From assembly GCA_949295465.1 (NCBI GenBank), contig CASFKY010000009.1:61012-125011 (forward strand): 64,000 nucleotides of DNA, read 5' to 3'. The notes under the pieces are model-generated. The model was given only the letters and a program-made list of their open reading frames with translations, did no database searches and had not been told where the DNA came from. This document shows, one piece after another, positions 1-8,133 of this stretch. Position 1 is the first letter of the stretch; every line of letters begins with the position of its first letter. The position numbers and the translations under genes are program-made. Origin of the DNA: an uncultured Oscillospiraceae bacterium (GTDB taxonomy: Bacteria; Bacillota; Clostridia; Oscillospirales; Ruminococcaceae).

Positions 1-277
1 AGGTGGCCGGCACCTGCTCTTCCTTTAAAATATCCAGGATCTTCTCGGTGGTGGGGCTGGGGCCGTCATCAAAGGTGAGGAAGACCCGCTTTGAAATTTC
101 CGGCTCTCCCTCCACCACCGACTCGGTAAAAAAGCTGTCGTCCGGGATGCAGCGGCTGTCCCAGTCGGCGCCGGTGCTCTGAGTGCCGCCGGTGCCCAGC
201 CACAGCGCCGCCCCAAAGCCCAGGATCAGGCAGCAGCCCAAGCCCACCACTCTTTTGAGATTTTTTCTTGGTTCCAT
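1..277 (-). CDS. Polysaccharide deacetylase (NodB domain), N-terminal part
   Basis: The gene runs off the left edge; only its first 92 codons are present. Residues about 9-30 form a hydrophobic signal or anchor segment, so the enzyme acts outside the membrane. A linker of about 35 residues follows, then the start of a NodB domain with the motif TFDDGPSPTT. Its aspartates are metal and catalytic ligands in this family, which removes acetyl groups from peptidoglycan or other GlcNAc polymers. The start at 275-277 gives a basic MEPRKNLKR N-terminus, as expected before a signal anchor. The remaining motifs, including the HSxxH zinc site, lie outside the window, so activity and substrate cannot be judged. 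Confidence 0.82.
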   Translation of the reverse strand, partial: MEPRKNLKRVVGLGCCLILGFGAALWLGTGGTQSTGADWDSRCIPDDSFFTESVVEGEPEISKRVFLTFDDGPSPTTEKILDILKEEQVPAT

Positions 278-385
278 ACTCCTTCGCCTCCGCTTGATTT
301 TTTCAAACGCCCTCATTATACTGAGGTATTGTATTTTCATTCCTATGTGATCCGGGGCCCAGTTATCCCCCCGACAGGAGGCTTT

Positions 386-1693
386 ATGGAACTTGCCACT
401 CTTCTCTTGGCCCTGCTGGCCTTTTTGTGCAGCCTGGCTTCCCTTCTCCGCCGCCGGGAGGGGCTGACCGGCGAGGATCTGGAGCAGGTGCGCCAGAATC
501 TTCTGGCCGAGATTCGCTCGGCCCGGCAGGAGCTAGCCTCCTCCTTCAGCCAGCAGCTGAGCGCGGCCGGCCAGCAGCAGGCCCTGGCCCAGAAGCAGAC
601 CGGGGAGATGCAGGACCGCCACCTCCAGGAGGCCAGCCAGCAGCTGGGACGGCTGCTGGCCACCCAGCTGAGCCAGATGAACGAACAGCTCCACTCCAGC
701 GCGGTGCAAAGTGAGCAGAAGCTGGAAAACCTGCGCCAGGCCACCGAGCGGCGGCTGAGCGCCCTCCAGCAGGAAAACGACCGCCAGCTCACCGAGATGC
801 GCCGCACCGTGGACGAAACTCTGCAAAAGACGCTGGAGGACAAGCTGAACAACAGTTTCCGCCAGGTGACCGAGCAGCTGGAGAGTGTGTACAAGGGGCT
901 GGGAGAAATGCAGAACCTGGCCGCCGGGGTGGGAGACCTGAAAAAGGTGCTCAGCAATGTGAAGACCCGGGGTATTTTGGGAGAGACCCAGCTGAAGGCC
1001 ATCCTGGAGCAGCTGCTCACCCGGGACCAGTATGCCGAGAACGTAGCCACCCGCCCCCGCAGCACCGAGCGGGTGGAATTTGCCCTGCGGCTGCCCGGCG
1101 ACGGCCAGGCGCCGGTGTGGCTGCCCATTGACGCCAAGTTTCCCTCCGATTCCTATGCGGCCCTCATGGACGCCTGCGACCAGGGAGATCCCGCCGCCGT
1201 GGAGGCCGCCGCCAAGGAGCTGGAACGCCGGGTGCGCAGTTTTGCCAAGGACATTCACGACAAGTACATTGAGCCCCCCTACACCACCGATTTCGGGGTG
1301 ATGTTCCTGCCGGTGGAGGGGTTGTACGCCGAGGTGGTGCGCCGGGGCATCTCAGAAAAGATCCAGCGGGAGTTCCGCATCATCGTGACCGGCCCCACCA
1401 CCATGTCCGCCCTTCTGAACAGCTTGCAGATGGGGTTCCGCACCCTGGCCATCCAGAAGCGGAGCAGCGAGGTGTGGGCGGTGCTGGGCAGCGTGCGCAG
1501 CGAGTTCCAGAACTTCACCGCCGCCCTGGCCCAGACCCAGAGCCGCATCACCCAGGCCGGCGACGAGCTGGAAAAACTGGTGGGGGTGCGCAGCCGGCAG
1601 ATGCAGCGCCGGCTGGACGCCGTGACCCGCCTGGCTCCCCAGAATACGGACAGCCCTGCCCCGCCCTCTCTGGACGAGGGCAAGGCGCCCTGA
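386..1693 (+). CDS. rmuC: RmuC family DNA recombination protein
   Basis: A protein of 435 residues. Residues 2-20 are a membrane-spanning helix, about 30-200 are Gln/Glu/Arg-rich coiled coil, and about 215-400 form the RmuC nuclease-like domain with the family segments WLPIDAKFPSDSY and TDFGVMFLPVEGLYAE. RmuC proteins limit inversions at short inverted repeats and are thought to have an endonuclease fold. The start at 386 is chosen because a full AGGAGG lies at 376-381; an in-frame ATG 19 codons earlier has no ribosome site. The coding end is followed closely by the tRNA-Leu promoter, so the gene is probably transcribed alone. The family call is firm; the exact substrate is not known for any close family member. 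Confidence 0.9.
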   Translation: MELATLLLALLAFLCSLASLLRRREGLTGEDLEQVRQNLLAEIRSARQELASSFSQQLSAAGQQQALAQKQTGEMQDRHLQEASQQLGRLLATQLSQMNEQLHSSAVQSEQKLENLRQATERRLSALQQENDRQLTEMRRTVDETLQKTLEDKLNNSFRQVTEQLESVYKGLGEMQNLAAGVGDLKKVLSNVKTRGILGETQLKAILEQLLTRDQYAENVATRPRSTERVEFALRLPGDGQAPVWLPIDAKFPSDSYAALMDACDQGDPAAVEAAAKELERRVRSFAKDIHDKYIEPPYTTDFGVMFLPVEGLYAEVVRRGISEKIQREFRIIVTGPTTMSALLNSLQMGFRTLAIQKRSSEVWAVLGSVRSEFQNFTAALAQTQSRITQAGDELEKLVGVRSRQMQRRLDAVTRLAPQNTDSPAPPSLDEGKAP

Positions 1694-1723
1694 AAATCCC
1701 CACCCACAAATCCCCAAAACACC

Positions 1724-1753
1724 TTGACTTTTGCCCCGCAGATATGATAGAAT
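1724..1753 (+). promoter_or_regulatory. Sigma-A promoter of tRNA-Leu
   Basis: The -35 TTGACT (1724-1729) and -10 TAGAAT (1748-1753) are 18 bases apart and lie about 40 bases before the tRNA. Confidence 0.6.
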
Positions 1754-1794
1754 ACATTTTGCAGTTTAAATGTATCGTTTGAGCTGTGAAATAT

Positions 1795-1878
1795 GCGGAA
1801 GTGCTGGAATCGGCAGACAGGCACGTTTGAGGTGCGTGTGTCCATGACGTGTGGGTTCAAGTCCCATCTTCCGCACCA
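1795..1878 (+). tRNA. tRNA-Leu (anticodon GAG)
   Basis: Acceptor stem GCGGAAG (1795-1801) pairs with CTTCCGC (1868-1874), followed by A and an encoded CCA (1876-1878). The anticodon stem is 1822-1826 with 1834-1838, and the loop carries GAG at 1829-1831. A long variable arm and the T-loop GGTTCAAGTCC mark it as a class II leucine tRNA. Length is 84 bases. Confidence 0.95.
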
Positions 1879-1882
1879 AGTA

Positions 1883-1920
1883 AAAGAGCGTCAAACCGTT
1901 TGGTTTGGCGCTCTTTTTTT
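1883..1920 (+). terminator. Intrinsic terminator of tRNA-Leu
   Basis: GAGCGTCAAACC (1886-1897) and GGTTTGGCGCTC (1902-1913) form a 12-pair stem with a four-base loop, followed by seven T. Confidence 0.9.
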
Positions 1921-1986
1921 GCAAAGCACACACTGTTTGCCCTGCCGGCAGGCAGCTTGCCCGACACAGACACGGCCTTTTCCCTT

Positions 1987-2742
1987 TCAATACCGGCGGC
2001 CGGTGGGGTCCGCATCCAGACGAACCTCCGAGAGCTGGTTTTTTCGGCAGAGTTCCCGGGTGTCATGGTACACCACCAGGGCGCAGTTCACATAAATGCG
2101 CACCATCTTGCGGATATAGGGGACGGTATAGGAACATTCCAGCACCGCGCATCGGTGGATGCTGTACAGGTAAGCCAGCATCCCCGCCTCGTAGCAGTCC
2201 TCATATTCTGCCTGCCGGGAGCGAAGCTGGAAATGCCGGAACAGAACGGCCCGGATCAGCCGGTCGCCGCACTCCTCAAAGGGATAGGCCCGCAGATAGG
2301 CCTCCACCCTCTCCGGGATCAGGGCCTTGATCCGCTCGATGCTGCGATAGGCATATTCGGTCAGCAGACGGCGGCAGATCTCCAGGCGGTTTTCCATGTA
2401 ATACTGGTGCCGGGCCAGCCGACGGGCCTCCGCCTTCCGGGCCGCCAGGGCGGCAGCCTTGGCCAGGCGACGCTCCTTGTCCCGCTGGTTCAGCTCCCGC
2501 ACATAGTTGGGATTTTCGGCCTTTTTGCGGCGGTAATATTCCCGGGCATAGGCATGCCGTTCCTCCCGGTGCTGCCGATTGTACTCCCGGCTGTAGGCTT
2601 TGCGCTTTTCCTGGTTCCGCTTGTAAAATTCCCGACCGTAGCGGCGGGTCTGTTCCGGGTGAGCGATGGCCCACTGCCGCCTCTGGGCCGCTCTCTTCGC
2701 CTCATAGGCTGCCTGCTCCTGCGGGGTTTTCTCTTTTTTCAT
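1987..2742 (-). CDS. Uncharacterised basic protein with tandem YxREYxR-type repeats
   Basis: I do not recognise this 251-residue protein. Residues about 1-125 are extremely rich in Arg, Lys, Glu, Tyr and Ala. They hold at least four tandem copies of a roughly 15-residue unit (YGREFYKRNQEKRKA, YSREYNRQHREERHA, YAREYYRRKKAENPN, YVRELNQRDKERRLA). The C-terminal half (about 135-251) looks globular with several Cys and Tyr and no membrane segment. Such arrays are usually helical and could bind nucleic acid, but that is inference. The start MKKEKTP at 2742 has AAAGGAAA just upstream; a longer reading frame to 2874 crosses a terminator hairpin and is rejected. It sits between the tRNA-Leu terminator and the LysR terminator, so it is probably its own transcription unit. 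Confidence 0.7.
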   Translation of the reverse strand: MKKEKTPQEQAAYEAKRAAQRRQWAIAHPEQTRRYGREFYKRNQEKRKAYSREYNRQHREERHAYAREYYRRKKAENPNYVRELNQRDKERRLAKAAALAARKAEARRLARHQYYMENRLEICRRLLTEYAYRSIERIKALIPERVEAYLRAYPFEECGDRLIRAVLFRHFQLRSRQAEYEDCYEAGMLAYLYSIHRCAVLECSYTVPYIRKMVRIYVNCALVVYHDTRELCRKNQLSEVRLDADPTGRRY

Positions 2743-2771
2743 GTCATCCGATTTCCTTTCTGTCCTTTTGC

Positions 2772-2820
2772 AAAAAGCGCCTGCCTGTGCAACCGATGTT
2801 TCACAGACAGGCGCTTTGTC
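2772..2820 (-). terminator. Intrinsic terminator after the LysR gene
   Basis: AAAGCGCCTGCCTGTG and CACAGACAGGCGCTTT flank a short loop; read on the minus strand the stem ends in a T run, just past the LysR stop. Confidence 0.8.
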
Positions 2821-2827
2821 CAATCTT

Positions 2828-3730
2828 TCATTGAGGGGCCGGCTCCGGGGCTGCCCGGGCACACAGGCGGACAAACTCCTTCATCTCCTGGGTGATCCAT
2901 TTTTCCTTGTGGGAGAAGATCTGGCCATACATCACCGACCTCAGATCCTCCATCTCCACCACACTCAGCCGCCCCTGGCGCACCCGCTCCTCCACCAAAA
3001 AGCGGGGCAGGTAGGAGAGTCCCTCGGTGGTCTCCAGCACTTGCAGCAAAAAAGAAGCATAGCTGCTCTCCAGCGCCGGGGTCACCGAGCGGCCCCGGGC
3101 GGCCAGACGCCGGTCCAGAAAGCGGCGGTAGTTGGCGTCCCTCTCGGTGAGATAAAAGGGGCAGTCCATCAGCTGCTCCAGGGTGTGCTTGCCCGGCCCC
3201 AATACCCGGCCCAGGGCCGGCGAAGCCACCATCACGATCTCCTCTTTCTCCTCCATCAGCTTGTTCCAGCTGTTGGAATAGAGGGGGTCGTCCAGGATGT
3301 AAATCAGGTCCACTTCGCCCCGGTCCATCTTGCCGATCAGTTCCTCCGGGATGCCCACGGTGATTTGCAGGTTCACCTTGGGATAAAGGGTGCGAAACTG
3401 GCGCACAATACCGGGCAGGCGGGCATAGCACAGGGATTCCAGCGTGCCCACATGGAGCTGGCCGCTCAGTTCCCCCTCCACCGACAGGGACAGGGCCGCG
3501 TGGTTCACCTCCTGGATGATGTTGTAGGCACATTCCAGAAATTTGCGCCCCTGGCCGGTGAGGGATACCCGCTTGTACATCCGATCAAACAGGCGCACGT
3601 TCAACTCTTCCTCCAGAAGGCGGATCTGTACTGTCACCGCCGACTGGGAATACCCCAGACTGGCCGCCGCCTTGGAAAAACTCTCAAACTGGGCCACCCG
3701 GATGAAGGTGCTGATCTGGCGCAGTTCCAT
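2828..3730 (-). CDS. LysR family transcriptional regulator
   Basis: A regulator of 300 residues, the usual length. Residues 1-60 are the winged helix-turn-helix (MELRQISTFIRVAQ, then SKAAASLGYSQSAVTVQI), and about 90-300 form the periplasmic-binding-protein-like effector domain. The start at 3730 has GGGAGGCGAGG upstream; a 21-residue longer frame lacks a ribosome site. It is divergent from the transporter and serine deaminase genes, with 186 bases between the two starts. A perfect inverted repeat lies at 3789-3808 over the transporter -35. By the usual LysR rule it should control that operon, probably in response to serine or a related metabolite. The effector cannot be told from sequence. 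Confidence 0.9.
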   Translation of the reverse strand: MELRQISTFIRVAQFESFSKAAASLGYSQSAVTVQIRLLEEELNVRLFDRMYKRVSLTGQGRKFLECAYNIIQEVNHAALSLSVEGELSGQLHVGTLESLCYARLPGIVRQFRTLYPKVNLQITVGIPEELIGKMDRGEVDLIYILDDPLYSNSWNKLMEEKEEIVMVASPALGRVLGPGKHTLEQLMDCPFYLTERDANYRRFLDRRLAARGRSVTPALESSYASFLLQVLETTEGLSYLPRFLVEERVRQGRLSVVEMEDLRSVMYGQIFSHKEKWITQEMKEFVRLCARAAPEPAPQ

Positions 3731-3788
3731 TTCCTCGCCTCCCTTGCCGACCATCCCCGAACTATTATGAATTTTTTTAATCGAAATC

Positions 3789-3808
3789 ATCAAATTCGTT
3801 CATTTGAT
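3789..3808. promoter_or_regulatory. Probable LysR operator
   Basis: A perfect inverted repeat ATCAAAT-N6-ATTTGAT lies between the divergent genes and overlaps the -35 of the transporter promoter. Dyads in this position are typical LysR-family sites. The link to the neighbouring regulator is inferred from position. Confidence 0.5.
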
Positions 3809-3832
3809 TAAATCTTATGGTCATGATACACT
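3804..3832 (+). promoter_or_regulatory. Sigma-A promoter of the transporter-sdaAB-sdaAA operon
   Basis: TTGATT (3804-3809) and TACACT (3827-3832) are separated by 17 bases and lie about 85 bases before the start codon. Confidence 0.55.
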
Positions 3833-3916
3833 AATGTTATCAGGAAGTCAACAAAGATTTTAAGGAAATCCACGATGTTGATTTCACACAACCTGTCTGC
3901 AATGGGAGGAATAATC

Positions 3917-5140
3917 ATGGCAGAGAAAAAGTTTCGGTTGGGGCTTATCCCAAAGCTCATCATCGCCATTATCGTGGGTATTCTCTTCGGCAGCTTCATG
4001 CCGGAATGGTTTAACCGGGTAGTGGTCACCCTGTCCTCTATCTTCAGCACCTTCCTTTCCTTCATCATCCCTCTGATGATCGTCGCCTATGTGACCATGG
4101 GCATCGCGAACCTGCGCAGCGGAGCAGGCAAGCTGCTGGTGATCACAGTGGCTCTCTCCTACTTCTCCACCCTGGTGGCCGGCTCGGCCTCCTACCTGGT
4201 GTCCTCCAGCCTGTTCCCCTCCTTTATGAGTGAGGGCGCGCTGGACCAGATCGCCGCCACCGCCGACGTCTCGCTGGAAAGCTACTTCTCCCTCTCCATT
4301 CCGCCCCTGCTGGACACTCTCTCCGCCGTGACCCTGGCCTTTGTGCTGGGCCTGTGCCTGTCCACCATGCGGGGCAAGACCATCGGTGACAGCCTGTACC
4401 ACGGTATGGAGGACTTCTCCACCATCATTGACAAGGTGCTGCACACTGTCATCATCCCCCTGCTGCCCCTGTACATCTGCGGCACTTTCACCAACATGAC
4501 CTACTCCGGCAAGACCTTCGCCATCCTGAGCATCCTGTGGAAGGTGTTCCTGGTGGTCATCGCCATGCACCTGATCTACATCGTCATCCAGTTCCTGGTG
4601 GCAGGCGCTGTCTCCGGCAAGAATCCCTTCGTCCTTTTGCGCAACCAGATCCCCGGCTATGCCACCGCCATCGGCACCCAGTCCTCGGCGGCCACCATCC
4701 CCGTCAACCTGGAGTGCGCCCGCAAGGACGGCATCCTGGATGAGATCCGCAACTTCGTGGTTCCCCTGTGCGCCAACATCCACATGGCCGGCTCCATGAT
4801 CACCATCACTGCCTGCGCCACCGCGGTCTGCCTGATGTACCAGCTGCCCATCGGCCTGCACACCGTGGTGCCCTTCATCATGACCCTGGGCATCGCCATG
4901 GTGGCCTCTCCCGGCGCCCCCGGCGGCTCCATCATGACCGCCCTGCCCTTCCTGTACATGGTGTTCGGCGTGGAGGCCGGCGACGTGAACGGCCCCATCT
5001 GCGCCATCATGGTGGCCCTGTACATCACCCAGGATTCCTTCGGCACCGCCTGCAATGTGTCCGGCGACAACGCCATCGGCACCATTGTGGATACCATTTA
5101 CAGAAAGTTTATCAACAAGAAAGCTGTACCTGAGGTATAA
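3917..5140 (+). CDS. Dicarboxylate/amino acid:cation symporter (SstT/GltP-like), probable serine importer
   Basis: A 407-residue membrane protein of the dicarboxylate/amino acid:cation symporter family with many hydrophobic segments. It carries the serine-rich re-entrant loop (ATAIGTQSSAATIP, about residue 265) and a C-terminal region matching the family transport core (SPGAPGGSIMTALP; TQDSFGTACNVSGDN). The start at 3917 follows GGGAGGA with good spacing; a start 14 codons earlier is less likely. Only three bases separate its stop from sdaAB, and sdaAA follows, so the three genes form one operon. Because the enzyme destroys L-serine, serine (possibly threonine) is the likely substrate, with sodium or protons as coupling ion. 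Substrate is inferred from context; the family also includes glutamate and C4-dicarboxylate carriers. Confidence 0.88.
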   Translation: MAEKKFRLGLIPKLIIAIIVGILFGSFMPEWFNRVVVTLSSIFSTFLSFIIPLMIVAYVTMGIANLRSGAGKLLVITVALSYFSTLVAGSASYLVSSSLFPSFMSEGALDQIAATADVSLESYFSLSIPPLLDTLSAVTLAFVLGLCLSTMRGKTIGDSLYHGMEDFSTIIDKVLHTVIIPLLPLYICGTFTNMTYSGKTFAILSILWKVFLVVIAMHLIYIVIQFLVAGAVSGKNPFVLLRNQIPGYATAIGTQSSAATIPVNLECARKDGILDEIRNFVVPLCANIHMAGSMITITACATAVCLMYQLPIGLHTVVPFIMTLGIAMVASPGAPGGSIMTALPFLYMVFGVEAGDVNGPICAIMVALYITQDSFGTACNVSGDNAIGTIVDTIYRKFINKKAVPEV

Positions 5141-5143
5141 AAA

Positions 5144-5812
5144 ATGTCCTTCATCAGCGTGTTTGACGTGCTGGGGCCCAACATGATCGGGCCCTCCAGC
5201 TCCCACACTGCCGGTGCGGCGGTGATTGCCGGGCTGGCACAGAAGATGCTGGCCCCGCCCCTCACCCGGGTAGAGTTCACCCTCTACGGCTCTTTTGCCA
5301 AGACCTACCGGGGCCACGGCACCGACCGGGCCCTGCTGGGCGGCATTCTGGGCTTTGCCACCGATGACCGTCATATCCGGGATTCCTTTGAGATCGCCCG
5401 GCAGCGGGGGCTGGACTTCACCTTCACCCCCAACGAGACCGAGACCGACCTGCATCCCAACACGGTGGATATCCAGATGGAGAACGCTGCCGGCCAGACC
5501 CTGAAGGTTCGGGGTGTCTCTTTGGGCGGCGGCAAGGTGAAGATCGTGGGTATCAACGGGGTGGAGGTGGACTTCACCGGCGAATACTCGGCGGTGATTG
5601 CCGTCCACCAGGACAAGCCCGGCGTGGTGGCCCACATCACCAAGGTGCTCAGCGACCGGGGCGTGAATCTGGCCTTCATGCGGCTGTTCCGGGAGAGCAA
5701 GGGCCACACGGCCTACAGCATCATCGAGTCCGACGGGCGGCTGCCTGAGGGGATCACCGAGGAGTTGAAGACCAACCCCTATATCCACGACGTGATGATC
5801 GTCCAGTCATAA
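5144..5812 (+). CDS. sdaAB: L-serine ammonia-lyase, iron-sulfur-dependent, beta subunit
   Basis: The 222-residue beta subunit of the two-chain serine deaminase that converts L-serine to pyruvate and ammonia in the cytoplasm. Residues about 1-135 are the beta domain, opening with SVFDVLGPNMIGPSSSHTAG, whose SSSHT loop is the family signature. Residues about 145-222 are an ACT domain (AVHQDKPGVVAHITKVL), a small regulatory domain. It lies three bases after the transporter and 12 before the alpha subunit. In a fermentative anaerobe the pathway supplies pyruvate from imported serine. The family assignment is very secure. Confidence 0.95.
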   Translation: MSFISVFDVLGPNMIGPSSSHTAGAAVIAGLAQKMLAPPLTRVEFTLYGSFAKTYRGHGTDRALLGGILGFATDDRHIRDSFEIARQRGLDFTFTPNETETDLHPNTVDIQMENAAGQTLKVRGVSLGGGKVKIVGINGVEVDFTGEYSAVIAVHQDKPGVVAHITKVLSDRGVNLAFMRLFRESKGHTAYSIIESDGRLPEGITEELKTNPYIHDVMIVQS

Positions 5813-5824
5813 GGAGGCGGCAAG

Positions 5825-6694
5825 ATGGAGTTTCGAAACGGAGCAGAGCTGCTGGAGCTGTGTGCCCAGGAGGGCTGCCTCATCTCCCAGGTGATGCGCC
5901 GCCGGGAATGTGAAGAGGGCGAGACGGCTCCCGACCGGGTGGAATCCCGGATGGCCCGCGCCCTGGAGATCATGCGGGAATCCGCCACCCAGCCCCTGAA
6001 AACGCCGGTGCGGTCCATGGGCGGGCTGATCGGCGGAGAGGCCAAGCGGCTGGCCACCCATGCCGCCAAAAAGAAAGCCCTCTGCGGGCCGGTACTTCAG
6101 CGGGCCATCACCTACGCCATGGCCGTACTGGAAGTGAACGCCTCCATGGGCCTGATCGTGGCCGCCCCCACCGCCGGTTCTTCCGGGGTGGTGCCCGGGC
6201 TGCTGCTGGCCTTACAGGAGGAATACCGCATCTCGGACGAGAGGCTGCTGGACGGGCTGTTCAACGCCGGCGCGGTGGGCTACCTGGCCATGCGCAACGC
6301 CACGGTGGCCGGCGCGGTGGGCGGCTGCCAGGCCGAAGTGGGCGTGGCCGCCGCCATGGCGGCCTCGGCCGCGGTGGAACTGATGGGCGGCACGCCTCAG
6401 CAATCCCTGGACGCAGCCTCCACCGTCATGATGAACATGCTGGGCCTGGTGTGCGACCCGGTGGGCGGGCTGGTGGAATACCCCTGCCAGAGCCGGAACG
6501 CCGCCGGGGTGGCCAACGCCCTGGTGGCCGCCGAGATGGCCCTCAGCGGTGTGCCCCAGCTCATCCCCTTTGACGAGATGCTGGCCGCCATGTACAACGT
6601 GGGGCGCCGTCTGCCCGCTGAGCTGCGGGAGACCGCCCTTGGCGGCTGCGCCGTCACCCCCGCTGCCTGCGCCCGCTGCGGCGGATGCGGATAA
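5825..6694 (+). CDS. sdaAA: L-serine ammonia-lyase, iron-sulfur-dependent, alpha subunit
   Basis: The 289-residue catalytic alpha subunit, which holds the oxygen-sensitive [4Fe-4S] cluster that binds serine. Visible family segments include AAPTAGSSGVVPG (about 117-129), the cysteine contexts VCDPVGG and YPCQSRNA, and a final ETALGGCAVTP. An AAGGAGG lies just before the start. The end is unusual: the last 18 residues contain four cysteines (GGC, AAC, ARC, GGC), more than needed for the cluster. The operon ends after this gene at a strong bidirectional terminator. Confidence 0.95.
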   Translation: MEFRNGAELLELCAQEGCLISQVMRRRECEEGETAPDRVESRMARALEIMRESATQPLKTPVRSMGGLIGGEAKRLATHAAKKKALCGPVLQRAITYAMAVLEVNASMGLIVAAPTAGSSGVVPGLLLALQEEYRISDERLLDGLFNAGAVGYLAMRNATVAGAVGGCQAEVGVAAAMAASAAVELMGGTPQQSLDAASTVMMNMLGLVCDPVGGLVEYPCQSRNAAGVANALVAAEMALSGVPQLIPFDEMLAAMYNVGRRLPAELRETALGGCAVTPAACARCGGCG

Positions 6695-6720
6695 ACGCTT
6701 TTGCCATTTCCCCTTACACA

Positions 6721-6766
6721 AAAAGCAGAGAGCCCCGGCACTCAAGGCCGGGGCTCTCTGCTTTTT
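6721..6766. terminator. Bidirectional terminator between sdaAA and the CcdA-thioredoxin gene
   Basis: A stem of about 18 pairs (AAAAGCAGAGAGCCCCGG with CCGGGGCTCTCTGCTTTT) with A and T runs on both sides, serving the two converging genes. Confidence 0.95.
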
Positions 6767-6769
6767 GTC

Positions 6770-8071
6770 TTACTTGCGCTGGCCGGTCATGGTCCGCTGG
6801 ACGATGTCCTCCATGATCTCCAGGTCGATGGCGCCGGCCACATAGCCGAACAGGTTGCCCTCGGCGTCGATCATAAAGGTGGTGGGGAAGGCGCTGATGC
6901 CGTAATCCGCCAGCACCTGGCCGGTCTCATCCATCATCACCGGGAAGGTATAGCCGTTGTCAGAGAGGAAGGCCTCCACCTCTTCCCGGCTCTTGTCGAC
7001 GTTGCCGGGGGCCTCGTCGGTGACGGGGTTTGCCACCCCCAGCACCACCAGGTCCTCCTCATTGAGCCCGTGCTCCTCATACAGCTGCTGGATCTCGGGC
7101 ATCTCGCTCTGGCAGGGGCCGCACCAGGTGGCCCAGAAGTTCAGGAACACCACCTTGCCCTTGTAGTCCGACAGGGTGTGGGTGTTGCCGTACTGGTCGG
7201 TGAGGGTGAAATCCGGCGCAGGATATACCTCCTCCTGCGGGGCCTGGGAAGAAGTGCTCTCCGAATCACTCCCGCCCTGCGCCTGGGAGGACGCCTCAGA
7301 AGAAGGGTCGGCGCTCTGGCTCTGGGAGGGAGTGCTCTCCTGGCCCAGAGAGGCCATCAGGGAGGAAAACCGCCCCATCATGCCTCCCAGGGTCATCAGA
7401 CCCATAAGGATCAGCAGCACACCTCCTGCCTTGACGGTATAGCGCACCACCTGCACATGCTGGCGGAAGAAGTCCAGCACCTGGCCGGTAAAAAGCCCCA
7501 CTGCCAAAAAGGGGATCACAAAGCCCAGGGTGTACACCCCCACCAGCACAAAGCCCGCCCCGCCGGAGGCCGAGGAGGCCATGAGCAGCACACTGCTGAG
7601 GGTGGGCCCCACACAGGGGGTCCAGGCAAAGCTGAAGGTGAAGCCCAGCACCAGGGCCGTGAGGGGATTCATGGCCCACCGATCCAGCCGGAAGGGCAGC
7701 CGGTGCTCCCCGGCCAGGGCCCGGCTCTGGCCGAACACCCCCAGCTGGTACAGGCCGAACAGGATCATGATGAGGCCGGCCGCCCGGGTAAACCAGACCT
7801 TGCCGCCGGTGAAAAAGCGTCCCAGCGCCGTGAAGCCCAGCCCCAGCAGGAAAAAGGCAAAACTGATGCCCACCACAAAAAAGAAGGTGTTGATCAGCAC
7901 TTTTTTGTGGGGATAGCGGCTGACACCGTCCTCCCCTGTTACCCGGGCGCCGCCTGCCAGATAGCTGATGTACAGGGGCACCAGCGGCAGCACGCAGGGG
8001 GAAAAGAAACTGAGCAGCCCCTGAATGAATACGGTGAGAGCCGGTACGCTCGCCTCCACAGAAAATCCCAT
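6770..8071 (-). CDS. CcdA-type transmembrane thiol transporter fused to an extracytoplasmic thioredoxin
   Basis: A 433-residue fusion. Residues about 1-245 are a six-helix CcdA/DsbD-like domain with the two redox cysteines in SPCVLPLVP and WTPCVGP. A low-complexity Ser/Gln linker (about 250-290) leads to a TlpA/ResA-like thioredoxin domain (about 295-433) with active site WCGPC and the cis-proline region FPTTF. The membrane part should carry reducing equivalents from cytoplasmic thioredoxin to the fused outer thioredoxin, which then reduces surface disulfides, apocytochromes or peroxides. No cytochrome c or heme gene is nearby, so the target is open. The ORF ends four bases from the shared terminator and starts 62 bases after the aminotransferase stop, so the two may be co-transcribed. 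Confidence 0.9.
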   Translation of the reverse strand: MGFSVEASVPALTVFIQGLLSFFSPCVLPLVPLYISYLAGGARVTGEDGVSRYPHKKVLINTFFFVVGISFAFFLLGLGFTALGRFFTGGKVWFTRAAGLIMILFGLYQLGVFGQSRALAGEHRLPFRLDRWAMNPLTALVLGFTFSFAWTPCVGPTLSSVLLMASSASGGAGFVLVGVYTLGFVIPFLAVGLFTGQVLDFFRQHVQVVRYTVKAGGVLLILMGLMTLGGMMGRFSSLMASLGQESTPSQSQSADPSSEASSQAQGGSDSESTSSQAPQEEVYPAPDFTLTDQYGNTHTLSDYKGKVVFLNFWATWCGPCQSEMPEIQQLYEEHGLNEEDLVVLGVANPVTDEAPGNVDKSREEVEAFLSDNGYTFPVMMDETGQVLADYGISAFPTTFMIDAEGNLFGYVAGAIDLEIMEDIVQRTMTGQRK

Positions 8072-8133
8072 TCGTCCTCTCCTTTATAATAAAGTAATCA
8101 TTTCGGCCCGCCCCCGGCAGGCCGGATAGCCGC

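Noticed and set aside
1795-1921. Mobile element integration at tRNA-Leu
   Set aside because: No integrase, no repeat of the tRNA 3' end downstream, and the tRNA is followed at once by its own terminator.
3884-5788. A 634-codon frame antisense to the transporter and sdaAB
   Set aside because: Low-complexity His/Gly/Asp composition typical of an antisense shadow; both sense genes are well supported.
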